DNA from: Porphyromonadaceae bacterium
GTDB taxonomy: Bacteria; Bacteroidota; Bacteroidia; Bacteroidales; Paludibacteraceae
Length of the DNA stretch: 17,092 bases
Reading direction: 5' to 3'
NCBI GenBank assembly: GCA_905372135.1
Contig: CAJPNS010000033.1
Coordinates: 1-17,092, forward strand
The notes under the pieces were generated by a model. That model saw only the letters and a list, made by a program, of their open reading frames with translations, was not told the origin of the DNA and did not search any database. Of the stretch, positions 1-7,800 are shown piece by piece. The position numbers were made by a program, and so were the translations under genes. Position 1 is the first letter of the stretch; every line of letters starts with the position of its first letter.

Positions 1-6
1 AAATAT

Positions 7-732
7 TTATCTTAGAGAGATTACTGTTATCAAAAACGTGAGCGAAGAAGTAACAATCCCCACAAACTCCGAAAAATTGTTCAATGCCCAGAATTTTTTA
101 CTCGACATATCTACATATATTATATCGTTTGGCATAATATAATAGAAATCTGACTCTATAATACTCTGAGTACGAATATCGAATGTCTTTATAACGGTAC
201 CGCTTTCGGTAGTACGTATTATCTTTACTTTATTGAAACGAGCTCCATCGTTAAGTCCTCCAGAGAGTGCAAGTGCCTGATATATAGTAAGTCGCTCTTT
301 ATATATCGGGAAATAACCTCTGCCTGCCTCGCCTATAACGCAAAAAGTCTGTGTCTTCAAAGCGAGTTTTACCTCTACGTCGGCAGCAAACTCTTTGAGT
401 CGAGCGGTCAGTATGTCTTCGGCTTCGTCTATAGTCTTACCACAAAGCTCTACACGAGGCATATATGGAAAATCGACCGTACCATCTTCGAAAATCCTAT
501 AAGCACTCTGCCCTATCGATAACGGTGAAAATATTTTTATTATAGACTCATTTGTAGATAAAACTCTGATAACCAACTCGTCATTAACCTTAAGTCTATA
601 TTTCGTCACATCTACCTTATCGTATTGAGGCAGACTTTTACGATCTTGCAGTAAATTATTGGTATAGCGAGTATAGCAAGATTGCAATATCAATATCGTC
701 GACAAAACAAATAACTTATATAGTATCCTCAT
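7..732 (-). CDS. Wza-like polysaccharide export lipoprotein (SLBB), copy 1
   Basis: Probable outer-membrane lipoprotein of a capsule or exopolysaccharide export system (Poly_export plus SLBB family), which by family knowledge forms the periplasmic/outer-membrane channel. The N-terminus from the ATG at 732 is a short lipoprotein signal ending in LILQSC, with Cys19 as the lipidation site. The reading frame also opens at a TTG six bases upstream, but the ATG is the better start. The mature part opens with YRLKVNDELVIRV, typical of the Poly_export domain, followed by an SLBB-like part (VIGEAGRGYFP, LTIYQALALSGG). The last ~20 residues are hydrophobic and could be a membrane segment. About 241 residues is short against E. 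coli Wza (~380) but usual for Bacteroidetes homologues. It lies 16 bases after its paralogue, so the two are probably co-transcribed. A partner tyrosine kinase/co-polymerase is not visible and may lie beyond the left edge. Confidence 0.88.
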   Translation of the reverse strand: MRILYKLFVLSTILILQSCYTRYTNNLLQDRKSLPQYDKVDVTKYRLKVNDELVIRVLSTNESIIKIFSPLSIGQSAYRIFEDGTVDFPYMPRVELCGKTIDEAEDILTARLKEFAADVEVKLALKTQTFCVIGEAGRGYFPIYKERLTIYQALALSGGLNDGARFNKVKIIRTTESGTVIKTFDIRTQSIIESDFYYIMPNDIIYVDMSSKKFWALNNFSEFVGIVTSSLTFLITVISLR

Positions 733-748
733 AGTCAATCGATTTTTA

Positions 749-1546
749 TTATTTGCTTTTCGCTACATTAAACACTTTGTACAATATAATCCCGATAGAC
801 GCAGTAGAGATAGCCATACTCAACATTGTAGATACATGTTTGATTCCCACATTCTTAATACCACTCGGCTGTATGTAAAGTACATCGTTGGGTTGGATGT
901 AATAATATTCGGAATCGATGATTTTTTCGGTACGGAGGTCAAACTTTTTTACTATCGTACCACGATCTGTAAGCCTTACAAGTCTCACTATCGAACGGTC
1001 GGCAAAATCCGACAAATCTCCTGCCATAGCCAATGCCTGAAAAATAGTGATCTTATCGTGTGGCATAGCTATACGCTTCGACACCCCCTCTCCGATAATA
1101 GAAAAACTACGATTGGCAAGGGCAATATCGACCGAAATATATTTAGCGATATTTTTATTGAAAATCTCTTCGAGCTCAAACTTGACATCTCTCAACGTCT
1201 TACCGGCCACTGCTATCTCGCCTATATAAGGATAGTCGATATTGCCATCGTTATCAACTATAAACAGACACAATCGCCCCATTGGATTATCTGCCGATAA
1301 GTCCGACGAAGCATTTGTTGCGGAAGAGTTGCAGTTGTATAGCGACAAATCTGCCTCATTGAGCGAGTATAGACGGATATTGATATAGTCGCCTTTCTGC
1401 AGGCGATACTCCTTGAATCCGACCGTATCGGGATAGTCGGGTATATGCTCCGACGGACGCTGCATGTAATTGATACTCTTAGGAGTAAGGCAAGAGACAA
1501 ACAACATGCCGACAGTCGCTATAATGACAAGTATATATTTATACAC
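749..1546 (-). CDS. Wza-like polysaccharide export lipoprotein (SLBB), copy 2
   Basis: Second polysaccharide-export lipoprotein, upstream of and paralogous to the gene at 7-732. I chose the GTG at 1546. It has GGAG at 1555-1558 eight bases before it, and from it the protein begins with a textbook lipoprotein signal ending in MLFVSC (Cys19). The longer frame to 1606 starts with TTG and adds a polar stretch that would bury this signal. The protein of ~265 residues carries YRLQKGDYINIRL (Poly_export start), a ~35-residue insert relative to copy 1 (roughly residues 72-95 and around), then SFSIIGEG, ITIFQALAMAGDLSDF and YYYIQPNDVLYI (SLBB-like), with a hydrophobic C-terminal helix (STMLSMAISTASIGIILY). 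Both copies share the pattern TxxGTxxKxFDxRTxxIIxSxxYYIxPND, which shows a tandem duplication. They may form a hetero-oligomer or serve different polysaccharides; this is inference. Confidence 0.87.
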   Translation of the reverse strand: MYKYILVIIATVGMLFVSCLTPKSINYMQRPSEHIPDYPDTVGFKEYRLQKGDYINIRLYSLNEADLSLYNCNSSATNASSDLSADNPMGRLCLFIVDNDGNIDYPYIGEIAVAGKTLRDVKFELEEIFNKNIAKYISVDIALANRSFSIIGEGVSKRIAMPHDKITIFQALAMAGDLSDFADRSIVRLVRLTDRGTIVKKFDLRTEKIIDSEYYYIQPNDVLYIQPSGIKNVGIKHVSTMLSMAISTASIGIILYKVFNVAKSK

Positions 1547-1554
1547 TACTATTT

Positions 1555-1558
1555 CTCC
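1555..1558 (-). promoter_or_regulatory. Shine-Dalgarno-like GGAG deciding the GTG start at 1546
   Basis: On the minus strand GGAG lies eight bases before the GTG at 1546. Such sites are not common in Bacteroidetes genes, so this is modest evidence. It agrees with the lipoprotein signal that begins exactly at this GTG. Confidence 0.5.
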
Positions 1559-1630
1559 AGACTTATTTATAAAAGTGTGCAAACAACTACGTATGACACA
1601 AGCCAATAAAATTATCTCATATAAATAAGC

Positions 1631-1680
1631 TAAAAAATTTACTAAGTGTAGCCGATAAAGTACAGTCAGTAAATTTTTTA
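1631..1680 (-). terminator. Long A/T inverted repeat, likely terminator after the beta-barrel gene
   Basis: The arms TAAAAAATTTACT (1631-1643) and AGTAAATTTTTTA (1668-1680) are perfect 13-base inverted copies separated by 24 bases. A further inner pair TGTA/TACA (1647-1650 and 1661-1664) would extend the stem across a 3x3 internal loop. It lies ~59 bases after the stop of the gene at 1739-2428, and the second arm ends in a run of six T, so it fits a rho-independent terminator for that transcript. Because the arms are A/T-rich and symmetric, it could work in either direction or be a regulator site for the export genes that follow. Confidence 0.55.
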
Positions 1681-1738
1681 ATTATATCTATATCAAATAC
1701 TCCCATAAAATATATGGAAGTACCGTTTATATCATAAA

Positions 1739-2428
1739 TTAGAACGACCAAAGATAGCCGATAGTTATACCCAAGGTATAATATATATCTATAAAACGAG
1801 ATGCTTCACCTCTGAGAATCGTATAGTTGTATGTATACGGGAATCCGTCGAGATTGCTCGTTTGACTATCGGTAGTAGCAAATCTAAAACCAAAGTCGGC
1901 TCCCAACTGGAATCCGCTACCGAAAGTATATGTATAACCTAATCCTAAGGGTATCACAGGAGTAGCAAACGACAATGTCCTACGATAATCATAAGCTATA
2001 TCGTAAGCATCTATATTACTCAAAGCTATTCCCACCCCAGTGAAGAGATAAAAATCTATCGGCGACGATATGCCAAATGGGTGAGCTTCGATAATAAAGT
2101 CGGGTTCAAACAGACCCGATTTGAAGCTATAGCTTGCTCGAGCTCCCGACAATTTCGCGTAAATGATATTAGCTCTTAATTTTGCGTAGGGCCAAAAAGA
2201 GTACGACAAACTGCTTTGAACATAAAAATTAGTCTGAGCACTCGAATATTGAGAGAACATCCAACTCCTCTCCGCATCACCGAAGTAATAGCTTAAACCG
2301 GAAGAAAGGTTTACGGAAAAGGTATTTTCTGGTACACCATAAAGCCCATTTCGATTCATACGTCGCTGTGCAAATGTAGACATAGACACAAACATTATAA
2401 CACAAGACAATAATAAAATTTTTTTCAT
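1739..2428 (-). CDS. Outer-membrane beta-barrel protein (DUF6089/PorG-like)
   Basis: Small predicted outer-membrane beta-barrel of 229 residues. The start at 2428 gives a clean Sec signal peptide (MKKILLLSC..., cleavage near STFAQ); the frame is open further upstream but adds a charged stretch before the signal. The mature protein shows alternating polar/aromatic strands (GLSYYFGDAERSW, LRANIIYAKLSGARASY, FYLFTGVGIALSN, GFQLGADFGFRFA) and ends with an aromatic barrel-closing strand, LGITIGYLWSF, with a terminal Phe as barrel-assembly substrates often have. The YYFGD start and the 'LRANIIYAKLSG' strand recall the Bacteroidetes DUF6089/PorG-type family, one member of which belongs to the type IX secretion machinery. 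That family assignment is from memory and moderate only. It is probably transcribed alone, from a box at 2556-2563, and followed by a hairpin at 1631-1680. Confidence 0.75.
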   Translation of the reverse strand: MKKILLLSCVIMFVSMSTFAQRRMNRNGLYGVPENTFSVNLSSGLSYYFGDAERSWMFSQYSSAQTNFYVQSSLSYSFWPYAKLRANIIYAKLSGARASYSFKSGLFEPDFIIEAHPFGISSPIDFYLFTGVGIALSNIDAYDIAYDYRRTLSFATPVIPLGLGYTYTFGSGFQLGADFGFRFATTDSQTSNLDGFPYTYNYTILRGEASRFIDIYYTLGITIGYLWSF

Positions 2429-2555
2429 ATTAAATGATTCTTTTTTTATACGTTCGTATTGTAAAAACAAAAAACTAAACTACAACCGATAGATAGATAA
2501 TAGATTTATAAACAGCAATATAACAAAAAATCCTATCTTCGACTGTAAACGACTG

Positions 2556-2563
2556 CAAAGGTA
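2556..2563 (-). promoter_or_regulatory. Bacteroidetes-type -7 box (TACCTTTG) for the beta-barrel gene
   Basis: On the minus strand TACCTTTG matches the Bacteroidetes primary sigma -7 consensus TAnnTTTG. It sits ~128 bases before the ATG at 2428, giving a leader of roughly 120 bases. The -33 element is weak: TTG at 2587-2589 lies a few bases too far upstream. The region 2429-2632 holds no other gene. Confidence 0.55.
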
Positions 2564-2632
2564 TAATTTTTTTTTTAGATACTAATCAATAAATTTAAAA
2601 TTCATACCATTTTTCTCGCTTTTAGTCTACCC

Positions 2633-3121
2633 TTATCTGATTCTATCGAGCGACCTTACCATATTTTCGTCTTTTCGGATAGCTACAATAGCAAGTATCG
2701 CAAACACAAGAGCTATCAGATTGAGAAAGAAGCCAAGCGGAAGATTCAAACTAAAACTACCATATATGTGAGGTATCGTTTCCGATATATGTCGATAGCT
2801 TGTAGCTAAAAACATAATAGAAAACAGATAAAACAGCAATATAAGTAATACTATCGCAATAGATAGTTTTATTTGCAACGTACGTTTTTTGAACATAAAA
2901 ATAGTGACCATAGCAAATATAGGTACCAACAGAGCCATTACGGCAAATAGTTTGCTCCAAATAGCTCCTACTCCCATACACGTACACCGAAGTGAGTCGA
3001 GAGCATAAATCTTAGATAGCCCCACGTCGGGCGAACATATCCCCATAATAGGAAAACAAAGGGTAAGTATACCCAAAATAGCAACTAATAATAAATAAAC
3101 TGTCTGTATTCTTTGTATCAT
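2633..3121 (-). CDS. DUF4293 family membrane protein
   Basis: Inner-membrane protein of 162 residues and unknown function. It begins MIQRIQTVYLLLVAILGI, the hallmark start of the Bacteroidetes-specific DUF4293 family, and its length is usual for that family. Four hydrophobic segments are visible at about residues 7-26, 57-77, 84-106 and 129-147, with a short basic tail (IRKDENMVRSLDRIR) that should face the cytoplasm. A loop between helices 1 and 2 carries cysteines (CSPD, CTCMG). It is the last gene of the recR run, 15 bases after the phosphatase gene, so it is probably co-transcribed. No catalytic motif is visible. Confidence 0.85.
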   Translation of the reverse strand: MIQRIQTVYLLLVAILGILTLCFPIMGICSPDVGLSKIYALDSLRCTCMGVGAIWSKLFAVMALLVPIFAMVTIFMFKKRTLQIKLSIAIVLLILLFYLFSIMFLATSYRHISETIPHIYGSFSLNLPLGFFLNLIALVFAILAIVAIRKDENMVRSLDRIR

Positions 3122-3136
3122 CGTTTTGTGTGATTT

Positions 3137-3559
3137 TTATGAAAATAGTCTTGCAAATAACCCCTTCTTCTTACGTCTGTCGGAAACGGCGTCGGGACGA
3201 TCGATTACACTATGCCACGATTCGTTGTTTTTTATCATCCTGTATATAAGTCCCCACTCGGGCAATCCGCCGAGACTGCGGTCGTCAATAAAAATATCGG
3301 CAGCTACCTTACGTGGTCGATATTCGTCGGGGAGGTCGGGACGTAGCTTATTTACAGCATAAAACTCTACACCTCGCTGCCGACAATATTGCACAGCCTC
3401 TTCGAGTAGAGCCCCCTCACGCACAGTCCAAAGTATTACGTGATGATAGTCTTCGTAGATAAGTTTTTTGAGTACGTCGATAGCAAAAGGGATTGGTTTA
3501 CCTATCTGAGGATAAGCCTCTTCTACGATTGTGCCATCGAAATCTACTGCTATTGTCAT
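3137..3559 (-). CDS. Small HAD-superfamily phosphatase (BT0820-like)
   Basis: Cytoplasmic hydrolase of 140 residues from the haloacid dehalogenase superfamily. The four HAD motifs are in order: DFDGT at residues 6-10 (Asp6 nucleophile, Asp8 general acid/base), WT at 44-45 (Thr45), Lys84 in RPRKVAADIF, and the Mg2+-binding pair Asp92-Asp93 in FIDDRS. There is no large cap domain: the protein is little more than the Rossmann core, like the small Bacteroides proteins known as BT0820-like. The substrate cannot be read from the sequence; a small phosphorylated metabolite is likely. It sits in the recR gene run, 15 bases after the four-helix membrane protein and 15 before the DUF4293 gene. Confidence 0.85.
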   Translation of the reverse strand: MTIAVDFDGTIVEEAYPQIGKPIPFAIDVLKKLIYEDYHHVILWTVREGALLEEAVQYCRQRGVEFYAVNKLRPDLPDEYRPRKVAADIFIDDRSLGGLPEWGLIYRMIKNNESWHSVIDRPDAVSDRRKKKGLFARLFS

Positions 3560-3574
3560 ATATAATATTATATT

Positions 3575-4042
3575 TTATTCGGTTGTATGATAGTCGTCTT
3601 CGTCTGGAGCAAAAACTGCCATTTCGCCTTCGACCCGCTTCTTCGTAGGCATACACAACAACAATATAATAACCTCTATACCTATAAGATAGAGCATATC
3701 GTTCATTTGCCTTATAAAAAAGAACATTATAGCCGAAATAAGCCCCACGAGAATCACGAGTACCCTTATGCGAGAACACTTTATGTAAGCTGCGACTTTT
3801 CTGTCGTAGTCGGCATAGTCGGCTATCTTTCGTAGCCTCGTTGCAAACCATTTCAAATCCAACGGTATGGATACCAAAACGAACAGAATGATTGCCGTTT
3901 TCAGATATGGCGATAGCTCGGGGCGTACACTTATAAAGCCACTTACAGAGATAATATATCCTATAATGATATGAAAAAGAGTAATGGCGATAGCTATCCC
4001 GAAATTATACTTCAACCGTTTGTGTATTTGTGTATATGTCAT
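3575..4042 (-). CDS. Hypothetical four-helix membrane protein
   Basis: Unrecognised inner-membrane protein of 155 residues. Four hydrophobic segments can be seen at about 14-34, 47-64, 93-110 and 114-131. A positively charged loop lies between helices 2 and 3 (WFATRLRKIADYADYDRKVAAYIKCSRIR), and an acidic soluble tail closes the protein (FAPDEDDYHTTE). The charge pattern suggests that the central loop and both ends lie in the cytoplasm. Its ATG follows the recR stop directly (TAAATG on the coding strand), so translation is probably coupled to recR. There is no enzymatic motif. Its constant company with recR may be only an operon accident. Confidence 0.75.
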   Translation of the reverse strand: MTYTQIHKRLKYNFGIAIAITLFHIIIGYIISVSGFISVRPELSPYLKTAIILFVLVSIPLDLKWFATRLRKIADYADYDRKVAAYIKCSRIRVLVILVGLISAIMFFFIRQMNDMLYLIGIEVIILLLCMPTKKRVEGEMAVFAPDEDDYHTTE

Positions 4043-4657
4043 TTATAAAGAATATTTTATACGATTAACGATGCTCCTGCCGAGTGTAATTTCGTCGGTA
4101 TATTCCAAAGAGTTACCTACAGATATTCCTCGTGCTATGGTAGATATTTCTATATCGAACGCTGCGAGCTTCTTGTAGATATACAGGCAAGTAGTATCGC
4201 CCTCCATATCGGGCGAAAGCCCCAAAATCACCTCCTTGACGTCGCCCGCCCCGACACGCTCCACGAGCGAGGGTATCTCCAAATCGGCAGGACCGATACC
4301 GTTCATAGGCGATATGACACCGCCAAGCACGTGATACACACCGTTGTATTGGGCTGTGTTTTCGATAGCCATCACGTCGGCAATACTCTCTACCACACAG
4401 ATAAGGCTGCTATCGCGACGGCTATTGCTGCAAATCTCGCATTTGTCGGAATCGCAGATATTGTGGCAAACCTTGCATTTCGAGACTTCTGAACGAAACT
4501 TCAAAATAGAGTTTCCCAGCCCCAAAGCCTCCGATTCGTCGTACTTCAATAGATGTAGGGCGTAGCGAAGGGCAGTCTTCTTACCCACACCGGGCAACTT
4601 ATGAAACTCGTTGACAAGATTCTCGAGCAGAACAGACGGATATTTTATTTCATTCAT
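4043..4657 (-). CDS. recR: Recombination protein RecR
   Basis: RecR, the recombination mediator that with RecO (and RecF) loads RecA at gaps in single-stranded DNA. The 204 residues match the normal length. In order: a helix-hairpin-helix at about 14-36 ([20 protein letters not shown]), a four-cysteine zinc finger (Cys61, Cys64, Cys73, Cys76), and a Toprim domain from about residue 84 (LICVVES with Glu90, then [15 protein letters not shown], and [14 protein letters not shown]). It ends with the RecR-typical motif [20 protein letters not shown], in which family members usually read ...RLAxGLPVGxxLEYxDExTL. It is the first gene of a four-gene minus-strand run and is preceded by a -7 box at 4716-4723. 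Confidence 0.97.
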   Translation of the reverse strand: MNEIKYPSVLLENLVNEFHKLPGVGKKTALRYALHLLKYDESEALGLGNSILKFRSEVSKCKVCHNICDSDKCEICSNSRRDSSLICVVESIADVMAIENTAQYNGVYHVLGGVISPMNGIGPADLEIPSLVERVGAGDVKEVILGLSPDMEGDTTCLYIYKKLAAFDIEISTIARGISVGNSLEYTDEITLGRSIVNRIKYSL

Positions 4658-4715
4658 TGAGACGTTCGACGATTTGCGTAATACTTGCTAACCGCTAATA
4701 ATAGATTTGCAACGG

Positions 4716-4723
4716 CAAAGGTA
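4716..4723 (-). promoter_or_regulatory. Bacteroidetes-type -7 box (TACCTTTG) for the recR gene run
   Basis: On the minus strand TACCTTTGC fits the TAnnTTTG consensus, ~60 bases before the recR ATG. The -33 region about 20 bases upstream is T-rich (TTTTTTCG, 4744-4750) without a perfect TTTG. It lies just after the terminator of the giant gene, a sensible place for the start of a new transcript. Confidence 0.55.
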
Positions 4724-4771
4724 ATACTTTTTCGGCAATCGCCGAAAAAAGCGTTGCCGGGCGAGGAAAAC

Positions 4772-4807
4772 AAAAAAGAGAGCTGTCCGATATGGCAGAC
4801 AACTCTC
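4772..4807 (-). terminator. Rho-independent terminator of the giant surface-protein gene
   Basis: A 10-bp stem with one G-U pair (4778-4787 against 4798-4807) and a 10-base loop is followed on the minus strand by six T (4772-4777). It lies ~29 bases after the stop at 4836. Its 12 bases GGCAGACAACTC (plus strand, 4794-4805) recur in the terminator of the paralogous gene at 14218-14229. Confidence 0.85.
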
Positions 4808-4835
4808 ATTTTTATAGATATTATTACTTCGTATA

Positions 4836-7800
4836 CTAACGCTTCTTGATTACCAAGCGCTCTACCTTATCGATAGCATCGGAGAGAATGCGTACCAGAT
4901 AGTTACCCTCGGCAAACGAAGATACATCGATGGAGATGCTGCTTTCGCCCGAAGCGATACGATACCTGCCCACTACTCTACCCGATGCGTCTATGACTAC
5001 CACTTCGGCAGCAGAGGTAAGACCTTCTACAGCGACGGTAACCATATTATCGGCAGGATTGGGATAGATATCTACGTCGAACGTTGCTGTTTCGAGGTCG
5101 GTACATTGCAATGTTTTGAACCGAATAACAGCACCTTTTACTTTGGGGTAATTGCTCGTTACAGCATAGGCATAGAACTCGTATTCGGTATTCTGACCGA
5201 GATTGTTCAGATTGCCGTCTGTCGTCCTCGTCCATACGACCTCGCCGACCCTCTTGTACTCCCAGCCCTCTTCGACGATAGGCTCTGTACCTGCGGTGAT
5301 AGTCTTAGTGAGCATTGCAGCATAGCAACCGATAGCTGTGGCATTGCCCGTGACTACGGTAGGCGGAGTATGAGCCGCTGTGGTGAAATGCAGAATATCG
5401 CCATTGTATCCGTCGGCTTTCAGAGCCGTAGTGGCATAGGCGTAGAACTCGTACTCGGTACTGTGTTCGAGACCTGTGATAAGACTATCGTAGGTAGTCG
5501 TCCAAACGGCTGCACCCACCTTACGCCACTTCCAACCTTGCAAATTGACAGGTTCCGACGGGTCGGCAGCAATAGCCTTGTGCAGCGTCGCCGAGTTTGG
5601 AGTAATGTCGGTAGCACGACGTGTCTCTACTATCGGGTGAACGGATTGGGCACCCGTAGTGGTAAACTCTAAGGTCGCTCCGCGGAACTGCTGAATATTT
5701 CCATCGACATCTGTCTCGGCATAAGCGTAGAACTGATATTTAGTGCCACGAATCAAGCCCGTAAGTACACTATCGGTCGTTTGAGTCCATTGCTCGTTGG
5801 CGTATGCTTTATAATAGAATCCATCGAGCGCAACCGGATAAGATCCTTCGGTGATACTCCTATGCAAGGTAGCGGTATTGTCGCCGATATTGTCGGCATC
5901 GAGTGTTACTACTGTCGGTGGCGTAATATGTGGCTTATGCACTTTGATATTGTCGAGGTGTAAGTCGTTGTTGCCATTACCCGTGACGCTCGACTCGGCA
6001 TAAAAAGCTATCTTTATTACTCCCGAATACTTCGATAGGTCGATACGGTAATGGTTTTCGGTATTCGTAATATCGTTGAAATTGTAATTACGTGTACCAT
6101 TGTTGCTCCAAACGGTAGCATCTTCTTCCTTCCAAGTATCTCCGCCGTCGGTAGAGACTATTACCATAAACTTATCGTCGTCTCTGGTACCTGAGGCAGG
6201 AGTTCCCTTATTATTTTCCGTCAGCGCCACGTCGAACTCAAGAATACTATTGCTCTGCAAGAGTATAGGCGGAGTTACCAGCCACGAAAAGAGAGTTGTA
6301 CCGTAAATATTTACCTTAGCTTTTCCTCCATTATTGATACCATGCCCGTTTTCGCTATAAACCCAGTTTATGCCCACATTGCTAAGTACTTCTCCATTGA
6401 ATACTTGTGAAACTCTCTGAGTATAACGTCCCCAGCAACTATTTGGAGGGAAGTTTGAATAATCACATCCGGAAAAGTCTTCTTTAAACGGCAATGTATC
6501 TGCTTGGCACTGAGTATCGAAACGTCGTATAGGAGTCCAGAAACTCGAGTCGTTTGGCTGACAGACGGCTCTTATCCGCACCTCGTAGCGTGTCTGGGGC
6601 GACAGGTTGCGTATGGTATATATCGGCTGACCGGATACTTTTACCGAAGTCCACTTTGCCGAGTCGGCTCTCTTGTATTGAAGCACCCACTCCGACTCGA
6701 TACCACCGGGAGTCCAGTTTACCTCCATAGTCGAAGCGGAGGAATCGTGGGTATTGTTAAATATAATACCATCGGGCTTCAGACAAGTAGGAACAAGGTG
6801 TATATTAAGATTGTCGATACCGTATCTGCCCTGATGTGCCGAGTTTGTAATCGTCTGTCGGAATGCTATGTAGTGCTTGCCCGTAGGTGCGGTCGACAAA
6901 GACAACAAGAACCTTTGAGGCGTATTGACACCGACAGTAAGCATCGACGAGAGGTCGTGCACGGCAACGAACGTACTCGAATCGTAAGGATTTGACAGTA
7001 CGCCCAATTCCATCGTACCCGAAGCAAGCGACGATTCTTTTATAAGATCAAACTCCAACTCTACTCCACGTACGTCTTCGATATACTCTGCCGTAGCGAC
7101 TATTTGTGTAGCTCTACCACCGAACATAAGCAATGTATCGCGAGAATATACTTCGAACTTGCCTACAACAGGATATGTGATGACACTGCTCTGACGAGCA
7201 AGAGTCCTCGTCCAACATTCGGGCAGCTTGCCCAGATAGCTGTTGAAATCGTATATTATCTGTGTATTGCCTATCGCTTGTGCCGTACACCGTGTATGGA
7301 ACGCATACGACAGCCAAGCACTATATCGGTTGCCACCCGTACATACCGCTTTGATTCGCACTCTGTAGTCGGTATTGGCATCGAGACCACTGAATGAATA
7401 GACAGTATCGCTGACTGTTACACTCGTCCAAGTTGCTGCGTCGGCCTTCTTGTATTCTATTATCCACGACGTTTCGCTGCCACCTTTGCTCCAATGTATC
7501 CGAGCCAAATCGGTCGATATGGTATCCAATACAACCTTAGAAGGTGTATTACAGTCGTATCCGACGATAGAAATGTTGTCGACCGCCATAGTAGGAGCAC
7601 TGTACGTTCCCTCATCGTTGAGCCACATAAATATAAGTTTTCTCTTTGTACCGGCGTAAGACGAAGGCAATGTATCGGAGACGGTAGTCCACCTGCTTCG
7701 GTTAAGATATTTCCTTCCGATAGTGCGAGCTCCGGGTACATTTTTAAACCAATTGTATTGCTCCTGTGACCAAGTCTTGGGCAGTTCGGTAGAATCGGGT

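Noticed and set aside
836..1300. A 154-codon plus-strand frame over the export lipoprotein gene
   Set aside because: It is antisense to a gene with a clear family match and has no start signal or recognisable domain.
1547..1606. Longer start (TTG at 1606) for the second export lipoprotein
   Set aside because: It would put about 20 polar residues before a perfect lipoprotein signal; the GTG at 1546 has a GGAG site and begins exactly at that signal.
3498..3851. A 117-codon minus-strand frame overlapping the HAD phosphatase and the membrane protein
   Set aside because: It is out of frame with two supported genes, very rich in Arg and Tyr, and has no domain.
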